A stretch of 64,000 bases of DNA from Hermatobates lingyangjiaoensis (lineage: Eukaryota; Arthropoda; Insecta; Hemiptera; Hermatobatidae), in contig JAPFBL010000006.1 in assembly GCA_026182355.1 (NCBI GenBank), forward strand, positions 6,786,501-6,850,500, read 5' to 3'. Each line of letters begins with the position of its first letter. Within the stretch, counting starts at the first letter, position 1. The translations under genes and the position numbers were made by a program. Below are positions 47,131 through 57,440 of this stretch, piece after piece. Under the pieces are notes generated by a model. That model did not search any database and was not told the origin of the DNA. It saw only the letters and a list, made by a program, of their open reading frames with translations.

Positions 47131-48379
47131 AGTATGTATATGTATGTATGTATGTATGTAACAACGTTTATACCAAAGTTTCGATGTATTTATACATCAT
47201 CCTCAGAGCTGCAGACATATATATACAAGAGTATATATATATATGTGTACAAAAAACGTAAGTTAATACATAAATAAGCTCTACAGATAGACACTTTCAA
47301 TATTTATTAAAATTAATTTAAAGCAACCTATAAATTTGTGAAGAAATTGTAGGTAACTGTTTAACGTTAATGTATTACTTAACATCTATCTGTGAAGTTT
47401 TTTTACTTAAAATTCTTTTTCGTGATTAGTCCTCCGTGATCGTTTTTCATTTATCACTTATATATTTATATATACCGTTTCTACTGCAGTGTGTTGAACA
47501 TATAGGCAACTAGTGCGTAACATATAGTCATGTAGACAGAAGCGTTGGTTGACTAATATCCATTGCTATCGAAATGATGGACTGTTATCTATTAGAAATA
47601 AGTGCGTGGTGGCAGGGCTTGAGAAAGCGCATCATCAAGCCGAGAAGCCGTGCAAAGCAGCTGTGAGTCGGAGGCTTTCGTCAGCAGATTGAATTTCACT
47701 GTGGCTATGTGGACTGTGCTTGGCCAACAGCCCAGCCTGGGAATCATCGACAATATCAAACCTTTTCGCAATTCTACATTGTCCTCCTTCGCTAACGCGA
47801 ATTAAAGAAAACAATATTTATAATCATTCAACAACTGCAGAGCTCCATGTCACCATTAGCCACCCACGCGCACACCTCGATAAGGAAAAAACGACATTTA
47901 CCTACAATAACAAGTGGTCTGAAGCAATTCACCCGTGTGAACACAACCCACTTGGGAAAGCCTTAACTTCCTATCTGCACGCAATGCTCTGCATTATTTC
48001 TTATTAAAAACGCTTAACAAGATTCAATTGGCGACTTCTCAATTACATCGCATTTCTACATATCATTCTTTAACAGTTTCCCACATAACAGTCAACATGA
48101 TAGCCACATTAATTGAAAATATATTCAGTAATAAAAATAAATTATTAATAAGTTTCTCTTTAACATGCATATGTAAGTTCTATTTACATATGTTCTTCAC
48201 TATCGTAACAAGTTTAAAAGACACACTTCGTCAACTTAATAGCACAAAGGACAATGGATGCTAGATATAATGCAGTATCTTACTAACGTACAAATATTAT
48301 CATGTTTCTTTTGTCATTATCATTATTTATTGATCTCTTGTTGTTTGCTGTTTTTCCTGGCTTATTTTTTATTAGGCTT
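47131..48379. other. No confident gene
   Basis: A GC-richer stretch at 47560-47760 has a short frame (MMDCYLLEISAWWQGLRK...) ending at a donor-like CTGTGAGT, without homology. TATG repeats lie at 47139-47160, and an arm-like GTTTCGATGTATTTATACATC, (A)TCATCCTCAG block at 47175-47210 may be another hammerhead-type arm. Confidence 0.3.
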
Positions 48380-48600
48380 ATTATGGTCAAACCACCATGA
48401 CTAGGTTGATTCTAAATCGGGAATCCTTCATTTTTGCTCACCTTGATTTATAAATCTGATTTATAAACACACTCCGAGGGACGGTGTGTACAAAATTTCA
48501 CATCTTCCATATAAAACATCTCGGATTCATGGCCAAGATGAGAACCTGTAATCTTCAATACTAAAGGTAGCACGCTCCCTGTTGGGCTACTCCTGACCCC
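48380..48600 (-). mobile_element. tRNA-like SINE, family 2
   Basis: The minus strand reads GTCAGGAGTAGCCCAACAGG (A-box-like), GAGCGTGCTACCTTTAG and ACAGGTTCTCATCTTGGCC (B-box-like), then a body with AATTTTGTACACACCGTC and CTCGGAGTGTG. The tRNA-like part aligns with 17574-17640. The variable bases in both promoter boxes suggest an old copy. Confidence 0.55.
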
Positions 48601-48923
48601 GATCTCTTGACTACCCGGAATCTTTTTACTTTATTTGAATAATTGTCGTTGAGAAAGCGAAAACGAACCACAGTCCTTGTACATTATTCATTAAGTGTAG
48701 CCTCTAATCAAGTTTTTGAGCCATATTCAAAGTTATAAGGTTGTTCGCGGGGTATGAGACATGTTATTAGTACATGACTCATCACTCCTCGTCAGTTTTC
48801 TTCCTCCGGCTGATTGCTGTCAGGGAGTGCCCATTACCGAAAACTCCCAGAATATCATGTCCCTTAATCTTCCATGACTATCTTACCCTTATTTATATGG
48901 CCACCCCCTTTAATTCGCATAAA
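48601..48923. other. No recognised feature
   Basis: Host-like flank of the Helitron; the base before the insertion is A48923. Confidence 0.5.
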
Positions 48924-49447
48924 TCTTTATAAATAAAATAATGATTTTGTCTGTACATTGCTTAGAACTGACTCATTTCAAGTTTTCTTTACGTTTCATA
49001 CATTGGAGAAACCGAATCCACCCTTAGAAAAATTTCTGTCGGTTTGTCGGTTTGTCGGTTTGTCCGCAAAACTTTGTCACAGGTAAACTCAGCTACCATA
49101 AGACATATAAAGCTGAAACTTTTACAGTAGATTTGTGTAGGTCTAACTTAAAATATAGGCTATGAATTGATTGGAAATTCAACGTAGAAGTGAAGCTATG
49201 GACGTTTAACGCAAAAATGTTTGTCACAAGTAAACTCAGCCACCATAAGACATAGCGAGCTGAAACATTGACACTGGATTTGTGTGTGCCTAACTTAAAA
49301 TATGGGCTCTAAATAGATTATTAATTCAGTACAGAAGCGAAGTTATGGGGCTTTTAGCTGTATTTTCCTAACTTCACAGACAAGTTTGTTTTGAAAATAC
49401 ACAGGTGTGGCAAGTAGGTATTGTTAGTTGATTTTAATTTCAACTAG

Positions 49448-49950
49448 CAAACGTACCCGTCTTTGACGGAATCAAAAATTCTATTATACTTGGTATTCCA
49501 AAATATCAATTATAGTATTATACTAATACTACAATTAGAAGTTATAGAATAGTAGGAAATACCATTATTAGTACAGTGCTAAAAAAAAGCCTCTGTATAC
49601 AAAGATTAGATTTTAAGTTAGACATACACAAATCTACAATCAATGTTTCAGCTTTATATGTCTTATGGTAGCAATATTTTGTGGACAAACTGACAGACAG
49701 CAAGTCTGGCAAGCAAGCTACTGGCAACCCTGGCTAGATCCCTTTACTTTATTACCATTTTTTATATTATCCACATTTTAAATTCAAAAAAATATTTGTT
49801 TGTTACATTTATTTATAATACATTTGCACTACTGTCATCGGCGATCACGCAAGCCACTGGGCTACTCTGGTCCCATACCTTACATTATTACCAGTGTATT
49901 TATTAAGCAAATATTAAATTAAAAAAAAGTTGACAGTTATATATAATACA
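49448..49950 (-). repeat. Extra 3' segment of the inner Helitron
   Basis: It carries a short piece of the Helitron 5' region (TGCTACCATAAGACATATAA, AGCTGAAACATTG), then the family 3' end. It also contains AGTAGCCCAGTGGCTTGCG (minus strand near 49870), similar to a tRNA-like A box. No Helitron 5' end (TC) is seen at its start, which favours read-through past the CTAT terminator over an independent insertion. Confidence 0.6.
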
Positions 49951-49973
49951 TAGCAAACGTACCCGTCTTTGAC

Positions 49974-50052
49974 GGAATCAGAAGTTCCTGTTTTGGTTTA
50001 TTGCCGTGTGCCTATTGCCTTTCGGCTATACCACGGAGGAATCAGAAGTTCC
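49974..50052. repeat. Small insertion with 15-bp direct repeat in the inner Helitron 3' region
   Basis: GGAATCAGAAGTTCC occurs at 49974-49988 and 50038-50052 around a 49-bp segment (TGTTTTGG...CCACGGA) that the outer element lacks at the same place. It looks like a target duplication around a tiny insertion, or a duplication by repair. Confidence 0.65.
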
Positions 50053-50189
50053 GTCATTTTTGGTATTTCAAAATGTCATTAGAAATTATAGAATAGTAGA
50101 AAATACCATTATTACTACAGTGTTAAACAAATGCCTCCAGCTTATACACTACATTAACTGTCTGTCCTTCAGGTTCATGGTAGAAGAAA

Positions 50190-50640
50190 GAGTTGAAACC
50201 TCTGACCGTTGAGCATGTAAACTACATTTGACCATGTGAGAAAAACTTGGTTTTGCTACCTTGTATTCCTGCGTTAGATGAAGTCTCCCTTTGCGACTTA
50301 GTTAACGTCATTGCGAAATAGACTCTGACCGGACTTTGCAATCATTTCAACGTAAACAGACAGTGGCTCGGAATCAATGGTATGTGAAGTATACACACAG
50401 ACTCCCCAATACCACATCCAGTCATTATGTCCGCCTCTATGGCATATCTGTGTAGAGCACGAACTCAGAGTCGTGTCCCGTTGCACAGTTTTGGGGCACT
50501 CATGTTTCGTAACATGAAATTTGTTACTGCTACTAAATTGCAGCATGATTGGTGCTCTACTTTAAGTTTTTACTCATGAGCAGGCAGTCCAGGAGAAATA
50601 AATTCAGAGTCAAGAAATTCAATTAGATAATGAACTGCTT
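50190..50640 (-). pseudogene. Helitron PIF1-like helicase C-terminus, decayed (inner copy)
   Basis: Reverse-complement counterpart of the plus-strand remnant, with the same CNGTRL region (near 50490) and the FAMT-KSQ region (near 50310). It shares the frameshifts, so both elements descend from an already defective, internally deleted progenitor. Confidence 0.8.
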
Positions 50641-51599
50641 CTTCGTCACTAATCCAATCTCTTTACTGACTTGTAAGTTCTTTCCTCGGCTTCATATAGC
50701 GTAAGAACTTGTTTGTTGATTTTTCCTCCCTGTTCATATTAAGAGTTGAGAATTGCTCGTTTACAAAACATTTATTCTCAATAGATAGTACATCCTTAAC
50801 TCTGTGAAACACCATTTCAATGATGTCAAATACGGAATATATTCATATGCTCAATTGAAATTAAAATCAACTAACAATACCTACTTGCCACACCTGTGTA
50901 TTTTCAAAACAAACTTGTCTGTGAAGTTAGGAAAATACAGCTAAAAGCCCCATAACTTCGCTTCTGTACTGAATTAATAATCTATTTAGAGCCCATATTT
51001 TAAGTTAGGCACACACAAATCCAGTGTCAATGTTTCAGCTCGCTATGTCTTATGGTGGCTGAGTTTACTTGTGAAAACATTTTTGCGTTAAACGTCCATA
51101 ACTTCACTTCTACGTTGAATTTCCAATCAATTCATAGCCTATATTTTAAGTTAGACCTACACAAATCTACTGTAAAAGTTTCAGCTTTATATGTCTTATG
51201 GTAGCTGAGTTTACCTGTGACAAAGTTTTGCGGACAAACAGACAAACCGACAAACCGACAGAAATTTTTCTAATGGTGGATTCGGTTTCTCCAATGTATG
51301 AAACGTAAAGAAAACTTGAAATGAGTCAGTTCTAAGCAATGTACAGACAAAATCATTATTTTATTTATAAAGATTGAGCACATGAATATATTGCGTATTT
51401 GACATCATTGAAATGGTGTTTCACAGAGTTAAGGATGTACTATCTATTGAGAATAAATGTTTTGTAAACGAGCAATTCTGAGCCCTTAATATGAACAGGC
51501 ATGAGAAATCAACAAATAAGTTCTTACGCTATATGAAGCCGAGGAAAGAACTTACAAGTCAGTAAAGAGATTGGATTAGTGATGAAGAAGCAGTTCATT

Positions 51600-52020
51600 A
51601 TCTAATTGAATTTCTTGACTCTGAATTTATTTTTCCTGGACTGCCTGCTCATGAGTAAAAACTTAATGTAGGAGCACCAATGATGCTGCAATTTATAGCA
51701 GTAACAAATTTCATGTTACGAAACATGAGTGACCCAAAAACTGTGCAACGGGACACGACTCTGAGTTCGTGCTCTACACAGATATGCCATAGAGGCGGAC
51801 ATAATGACTGGATGTGGTATTGGGGAGTCTTCCGAACCACTGTCTGTTTCCATTCAAATGATTGCAAGGTCCCCTCAGAGTCTATTTCGCAATGACGTTA
51901 ACTAAGTCGCAAAGGGAGACTTTATCTAACGCAGGAATTCAAGTTAGCGAAACCAAGTTTTTCTCACATGGTCAACTGCAGTTTACTTGCTCAATAGTCA
52001 GAGGTTTCAACTGACTGTTC
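51600..52020 (+). pseudogene. Helitron PIF1-like helicase C-terminus, decayed (outer copy)
   Basis: The pieces in different frames are, in order, PGLPAHE (51635), KLNVGAPMM, MLRNMSDPK, CNGTRL (51744-51761), YAIEADIMTG, FAMTLTKSQRETL (from 51886) and FSHGQLQFT (near 51961). These follow the order in PIF1/Helitron helicases (GLPPH.L.LKVGAPIMLLRN, LCNGTRL, A.I.TG, FAMTINKSQGQTL, HGQLYVA.SR). Several frameshifts and stops separate them; the ATPase motifs and the Rep nuclease are absent. A minus-strand copy exists at 50190-50640 in the inner element. Confidence 0.82.
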
Positions 52021-52439
52021 TTCCATGAACCTGAAGGACAGACAGGTAGTGTATACAGAGGCATTTGTTTAACACTGTACTAATAATGGTGTTTTCTACT
52101 ATTCTATAATTTCTAATTATAGTATTAGTATAATACTATAATTGATATGTTGGAATACCAAGTATAATAGAATTTTTGATTCCGTCAAAGACGGGTACAT
52201 TTGCTAGTACTTATTATAATTATAGCCTATTATCCTTTTAACATCCAGTAGACCTACCTACACTACTGGCATTGACTGTCTGTCATTTTATCAGTGTGTT
52301 ACCAATTAGTTATTGTAATTCTCTCATTGATTTCCATTTTTATTGTTAACTTTGCTTTTTAATTGTTTTTCTAATTTCATTAACCTATTGACTGTAAATA
52401 ACAATAATGGTAATGTAAAATGCCAATTTTAAGATTTTA

Positions 52440-52915
52440 AAGTGAATCGCGGTGACCTGAAGACTGAAAGTGACGTCCTCTTTACTGACCCAGAGATAGT
52501 GCCGAGTGAACACTGGAGACCTAACCATTAAGACGTGAAGATGTTGGGCCATCTACACTTAACTTTAGTGTAATTTTTCCTTTCTATTGTTTACATACCT
52601 GTTTGGTAAATAACAATATCAGAACATTCTGAACATGGTTCAGAAGACAACCGAAACATGTCAATAATTTAGGTTAATTTAATTCATCTGTTACATTTAG
52701 AATAATTGCAACTTATAATAAGTAGTGATGTCTAACAGTAGCTTTGCTCATATTATACATGAACTCAACCTTCAAGAAAGAAAATTAGCTAGGAGATTTG
52801 AAAAGCTCAATAAGAAAAAGGTACGTGCGATCAAGTCAATTGATTTTAATACAACTTGTATAAAAGAAGGTCTGCTTCCTACCTTTACTAATATATATAT
52901 ATATATATATATATA
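52440..52915 (+). pseudogene. PLE 5' part: terminal repeat and start of the polyprotein
   Basis: Bases 52440-52720 look like a PLE terminal repeat (GACCTGAAGACTGAAAG; GGTTCAGAAGACAACCGAAA followed by CATGTC, a hammerhead-like tail). An ATG-started frame at 52725 follows: MSNSSFAHIIHELNLQERK, LARRFEKLNKKKVRAIK and CIKEGLLPTFTNI, then (TA)n at 52890-52917. The match with 30350-30525 shows a shared protein start. The reverse transcriptase is missing after the TA tract. PLE assignment is inference from the order of parts. Confidence 0.5.
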
Positions 52916-52919
52916 TACC

Positions 52920-53035
52920 AATTAAAAAAGATAGCACACAGATTGACACAGGAATAACTCACTTCTATATTTCGACCATCGTCGTCATTAGTAGGCCAAG
53001 AGTCCCGCAGGAAGGCAGAGCGGCGACATATATAT
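52920..53035. repeat. Family E left arm between two (TA)n tracts
   Basis: AACTCACTTCTATATTTCG, ACCATCGTCGTCATTAGTAG. Its AGTCCCGCAGGAAGGCAGAG and CGGCGAC repeat sequence from 35640-35670. (TA)n follows at 53026-53036. Confidence 0.65.
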
Positions 53036-53610
53036 ATCAATGATCAAACCACAATAAGAAATGGGAAAACAAGGCTAAGATCCTGGAATAACTTACTGTA
53101 CTCCTTTGTTTCCCCAAACATCCCTTTCTTGACATTAGTCCTTTCCTGCGCTTTCACCTTTTTAAAATACCACTCTTTCCTCCCACTCTTCTCAACCCCT
53201 CACCAGATGAATTCTGCATCTAGTGTTTCAGTTGGGTTTTTCACTCTGACGAAGACTGCTTGTTACGGTTGAAAGGTCTTAGTCTTGTTTTCCTATTTCT
53301 TATTGTGGTTTGATCATTGATTGTTATTTCACGTGTTTATGTGAAATCTTTATATATATATATGTCAATGATCAAACCACAATAAGAAATGGGAAAACAA
53401 GACTAAGATCTTTCAACCGTAACAAGCGGTCTTCGTCAGAGTCAAAAACCCAACTGAACACTAGATGCAGAAAACATCTGGTGAGGAGTTGAGAAGACTC
53501 TGACGAAGACCGCTTGTTACGGTTGAAAGATCTTAGTCTTGTTTTCCCATTTCTTATTGTGGTTTGATCATTGATTGTTATTTCACGTGTTATATATATA
53601 TATGGTATGG
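53036..53610. repeat. Two tandem family A fold-backs
   Basis: Copy one (53036-53345) has arms of about 50 and 110 bp around a body with CATCCCTTTCTTGACATTAG, resembling 57960-58040. Copy two (53366-53590) is nearly perfect: TGATCAAACCACAATAAG..., CTAGATGCAGAAAACATCTG in the centre, then the right arm. Each ends TTGATTGTTATTTCACGTG followed by (TA)n (53349-53362 and 53590-53604). Near-identity suggests recent activity. Confidence 0.9.
53494..53540 (+). ncRNA. Best hammerhead-like ribozyme motif in the window (family A)
   Basis: AAGACT (53494-53499) is followed directly by CTGACGA (53500-53506), a hairpin with ACCG/CGGT (53509-53512 and 53520-53523, 7-base loop) and outer A-T, and GAAA (53525-53528). 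AGATCT follows as a two-pair stem III, then T53534 and AGTCTT (53535-53540), which pairs six for six with AAGACT. The cleavage triplet would be CUU, cut after 53534. One G (53508) bulges in stem II. This layout fits CUGANGA...GAAA and the short stem III of PLE hammerheads; activity is untested. Confidence 0.58.
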
Positions 53611-54335
53611 TAATAATTGAATTAATATTCTGAGAGGTAAAACGAAGCAGAAGAGAATCATTAGGCTCGAGAAGACGGACACATTCAGAATCTGAACGAG
53701 GTCCCTAATGGCACAAGACATATTGCCTATTTACTTTGCATTAGTCCTAAGTTGCACACATTCGACTGTTTTCATGCGATTGCCTGAGATGGAGCAGATC
53801 GTTGTCTTTACTGGCTTGCAAACTGCACACAGGATAATAGAGCGGTTCCTGACGACCCCGTGTTCTAGGCTTTAAGCGTTGGCTGAGTTGTTCCGTGTCC
53901 ATTCTGTGTCTGTTATGTCACGGCGAGCGGATTCCTTTGCTTGGACAGGATTACGTGGCGTCCCATATAAACAGTGTTGCCCCATGTATCAGCTTGATCA
54001 GTCCGCACAATCAAGTCTCTTTCTCTTTTCTTATTTATGTTCTTCCGGCAAACACTTGGAAACTCTTATGCTCTTTTAGAAGTTAACTTTCTTTGGAAAA
54101 CATTTTGCATCATTACAAATTTCTCTATGGGTTGCAAGAATATATTAGGAAATATATTGACTACATATTTTAAATCACTAGTGAATCGATTGTTAGTTTA
54201 TACTGTGTATAAATATTTGTATATATAGCTATTGGTCTTGATAGGTAGCAGATCTTCCTTAAGACTTGTTTTATATAAGTGAACTAGAGTCTCGGCATTC
54301 ATCATCTCCCGACTGAAAATATATATATATATATA
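53611..54335. other. No recognised feature; (TA)n at 54320-54337
   Basis: Short overlapping frames near 53880-54230 have no homology. CTCGGCATTCATCATCTCCC precedes the TA tract as at 36665-36695. Confidence 0.45.
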
Positions 54336-54339
54336 AATA

Positions 54340-54770
54340 AATTGAATATGACACCAAATTTAGCTGATACCGGTTTCTTAACAAGTTTCTCCATTTTTCC
54401 AAATAACACTCTCTACACTACACTTTTCTAAATTTCGTCTACACAATAAAGTACATCTCCTATAGTCGACATGTTTTAAATGATCAACATTCATCATCAG
54501 GACGTGAGTAAGTTCTAAGGTGAATTATCTGGTTTATTATATATACACGGAGAAGGTAGAAGGGGTTGTTTTCCATAAAGTTTAAGAAAAGCTGGTCGTT
54601 AATTCTGTGGGGTGAGTGGCCTGTCGGTCTGAGTCGCTACCTGCAAGGGTTTCAAGATGCCCTTGATGTGAATTAATCAGCTTCAAAATACAGCTACTGT
54701 TTTCGACCTAAATATTTAGGAGTGGCTTCAGTTTTAGGATTAATATAGTCTCTAAAATTTTCAGTTTATG
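54340..54770 (-). repeat. PLE 3' untranslated region and terminal repeat, copy 1
   Basis: It follows the endonuclease remnant. On the minus strand: GTC, CTGATGA (54500 to 54494), a GAATG...CATTT hairpin, AAAACAT, GTC then GAC (54470 to 54465). GTC before and GAC after can pair, and GUC is the preferred hammerhead triplet; the GAAA box reads AAAA. The repeat ends at the (TA)n tract. Confidence 0.75.
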
Positions 54771-55315
54771 GTGGTTATTATTTTATTTTTTTAGTATTTG
54801 TAACCAACATCTCTCGGGTTAATTTAACATTATGCTTGTCTTGCGCATGTTTTTTGGGTGCTCCGGTCATTAGGTGCATGGTGAGTCTTCTTGATAGGGA
54901 AGTGGTAGTCATACCAATGTACGAGTGTTTTTGGGTTTCACAGCCCCCATTAGTACATGTATACTCGTACACTAGATTTCTTTCCTTTGAAGGTGAACTT
55001 TTGTCTTGGTTATTATTTTTAATAAACAGGCTACTCACAGGTGGGCTTTTATAATAAGTGACAGTGTTACTTTTTCATTCTCGTTTTTGCAACTTACATT
55101 ACTTCTTATAATGTCTTTTAATATTCTTTCATCAAGCTTGTGTTGCTCTGAATACTGGTTTTTATAATAAACTTTATGCACTGTAGTTTCTCTATCTTCA
55201 TTAATTTGCTTCTCTCTTCTTACATGAAGGTATTGTTTCAATATGCGATCAAAATTATTTTTCGAATAACCATTATTTGTAATGGAGTCAACATAAACCC
55301 TCCAATTCAAACTTT
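54771..55315 (-). pseudogene. Penelope-like element polyprotein remnant, linker and GIY-YIG endonuclease
   Basis: The minus-strand frame ending at 55310 reads SITNNGYSKNNFDRILKQY, then HKVYYKNQYSEQHKLDER and ILKDIIRSNVSCKNENEKV: the PLE segment between the reverse transcriptase and the endonuclease. After one frameshift near 55060 it continues TYYKSPPVSSLFIKNNN, KERNLVYEYTCTNGGCETQ, then HSYIGMTTTSLSRRLTMHL, the GIY-YIG core (here Y.Y and YIG) with the PLE-specific Cys pair. HNVKLTREMLVTNT follows before stops. The reverse transcriptase is absent upstream of 55315. This is the best-supported PLE piece here. Confidence 0.9.
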
Positions 55316-56820
55316 ACGACCTATTGAATAACACTTAATAGGTGAGAACATAAATGTGTAAAACCTTTCACATGGGCTTTGCGTTAAAGTAGTAAGGCTG
55401 ATCGTTTGAACGAGATCTGGCTGTTAAGTAAGCAGTACTTGTAAATTACTAAAAATGTCTCCTAGAGGTTGCTTGCAAATCGAAACACTTTCTGGGTAAC
55501 TTAACAGCACGTCCTTCTCTTCCTCACTGTGGACAAACCCTGGTTGTAAGTAATTAAGTTTCAAGTAAGGGGGAAGAATGATTGAAAGAAACGTAGTCTG
55601 TTCGTGTTTAAGTTGATGAGGAAGGCCTCAGGTTACACAGGACGTCTGATGGCGATCGTGAACAAGGAAATGGTTGTTGAAAAAGTTTTACCCTGTCTCC
55701 ACATAGACCGAAGGGGGTCCTTTTTGTCTTAACTACTCTCTTTCTCTCGAAACAATGGCTCTCTCCCTCTCTTGAGTTACACAAGGAACTCAATTGATAA
55801 GGCAAGCAAGTCAGTGTAACAAGCCTGTCGTAGTCGTGACAGACTATTCCATTAGCCTCGATACGACTCCCAATTCGTCTTGCTGTTCATTTCTTTCAAA
55901 TATAATCCACTATTCTATTGTTCCTGAAAATCACACTCAACTATCTTAATTACGCGTGATGTCACAGTCTGCACCAAATTCAATCAAACTGCCTTTTTTT
56001 GAGGGAGGTTCTTTTAATGTTGAAAAGTCATTGTTTGAAAGTAGGAAATAAAGAATGTGACCATTTTGAAAATAAAAAGTGTGTATATTGTTTATAATAA
56101 ACAAAACTCTATTTTGTTTATGTTTCTGATGGGAAATACAAGAGTGCCACCGCACGTTGAGTTCTTAATTTAAAAACGTGCTTATTGTACCCACCTGTTT
56201 TAATCTTTGTGTACCTCGGCCGGTCGGTCATACTACTAATTCAAACGATTGACCAAACGGACGATTGACATTAACGATCCTTTCTACATTCTATTGAAGA
56301 CCAAACTGAGGACCCCGGTATCTTGGTACATTCGAAAGGAACATCATTGCTCAATACGAATACTTAAGACTAGAGTCCTCATCATTCCAGAAAATGCCCT
56401 TACTGTTTGTCTTACTTTCTTGCAAAGAAACTTGCAAGAACACACCTTATCACTAGATGTCTTGACACTATTTACTTTGCGGGTACCTAGTATTAAGTTA
56501 TGTCCGTCTTGCACGTTTGTTAATTTGTATATGTTTCTTTGTCTGGTATAGTAAGTGAAAACTCGGAGGAATATTTTTAGTCGAGGTAAAATTCTGGGTT
56601 TCCAATCTAGAATCAATCAGGTAAAGTGGCTCGCCCATAACTACGTCCGAATAGTAAATCAGATGAACTTTGGACCGCTAGAACAGTAGGAAAGATTAAA
56701 CTTGTATGTGTAGACTTTGGAAGTAACAATTATTATTTTATATTTTTTTTATATGTTAAACGTCTAATTTTGTTTAAATTAGTACATTATGAATATATAA
56801 GAGTATACATATTCAGAACT
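55316..56820. other. No recognised feature
   Basis: Frames at 56249-56551 and 55608-55805 have no homology. Mostly AT-rich. Confidence 0.5.
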
Positions 56821-56824
56821 GAAT

Positions 56825-56995
56825 ATATGGAACTCAGAAGTGGGACTAAGATCATTCGATCGAAATAATTAGTCCTCGTCGGAGCCATATTTGAACTCAT
56901 ATCACACATGATGATGATCATTTATTTTCGTCGGAAGATCTTAGTTTCATTTCTGAATTTCTCACTGTAGTGTAGATGTTGGTGTATATATATAG
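56825..56995. repeat. Family A-like fold-back, diverged
   Basis: ACTCAGAAGTGGGACTAAG and ATCATTCGATCGAAAT on the left; CGTCGGAAGATCTTAGTTTC and ATTTCTGAATTTCTCACTG on the right. A TATATATA tract follows at 56987. Confidence 0.5.
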
Positions 56996-57039
56996 CATTA
57001 AAATGGAAAATGTATTAGAGGTCGAAATAAATAAACCTG

Positions 57040-57440
57040 TAATTCCCAAAGAGACAACTTAGGAAACATTGCAAAAACTCACTTGGGTATGTGGAACTGT
57101 CCTCATCAGAAGAGATATGATCGATGAGTGAAACCATACTTAAGAATCTCTGCAGAGTTACAGTTCAAGTACTGCCATAGCAGTCAGGGGTAAAAGTAAT
57201 GTACTACACAATGGAAATTCATTTTGGAGCATTATGTATTTTGTGCTAAATACATGTTTTAAACTTGAAAATTTGAATTGAAGACCAAATGTTCCTAATA
57301 ATGATTGATGATTAGTTTAATTGCTATATGGAATTAAGCGAGTTCATTAGTCTAATATTAAATCTTATTTTAATATCTTCTCCTCTGAGGATGACGATTC
57401 GTTGAAATATCGAAGTAAGTTTTATAGTTTCTGTTTATGA
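57040..57440. repeat. Family E fold-back, short form
   Basis: Left arm: GCAAAAACTCACTTGGGTATG, CTGTCCTCATCAGAAGAG. Right arm: CTCCTCTGAGGATGACGATTCG, TTGAAATATCGAAGTAAG. The right-arm core is CTGAGGA...GAAA. A central AT-rich part of about 200 bp. Confidence 0.7.

Larger units (their letters stand above)
49444..51373 (-). mobile_element. Inner Helitron of the same family, with an extended 3' end
   Basis: On the minus strand it starts TCTTTATAAATAAAAT at 51373, continues through a copy of the outer 5' region to 50854 and helicase sequence to a first 3' end at 49951. There the hairpin is intact but CTAG reads CTAT. Another 507 bp follow to a second hairpin and an intact CTAG at 49447-49444. 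The outer element resumes at T51374 after A49443, so insertion was between A and T. The two Helitrons are nearly identical where they overlap, giving ~520-bp and ~850-bp inverted segments. Confidence 0.88.
48924..52207 (+). mobile_element. Outer Helitron, interrupted by a second Helitron
   Basis: The 5' end is TCTTTATAAATAAAAT (48924), preceded by A. The 3' end has the hairpin CCGTC-AAA-GACGG (52182-52194), 9 bases, then CTAG (52204-52207), followed by T. TC at the 5' end, a hairpin plus CTRR at the 3' end and insertion between A and T are the Helitron signature. Its own sequence is 48924-49443 plus 51374-52207 (about 1.35 kb). The right part encodes a decayed PIF1-type helicase C-terminus. 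Too short to be autonomous. Confidence 0.9.

Noticed and set aside
49444..52207. Single long-TIR DNA transposon
   Set aside because: The inverted arms are explained by two opposite Helitrons with TC and CTAG ends and A/T insertion sites, not by terminal inverted repeats.
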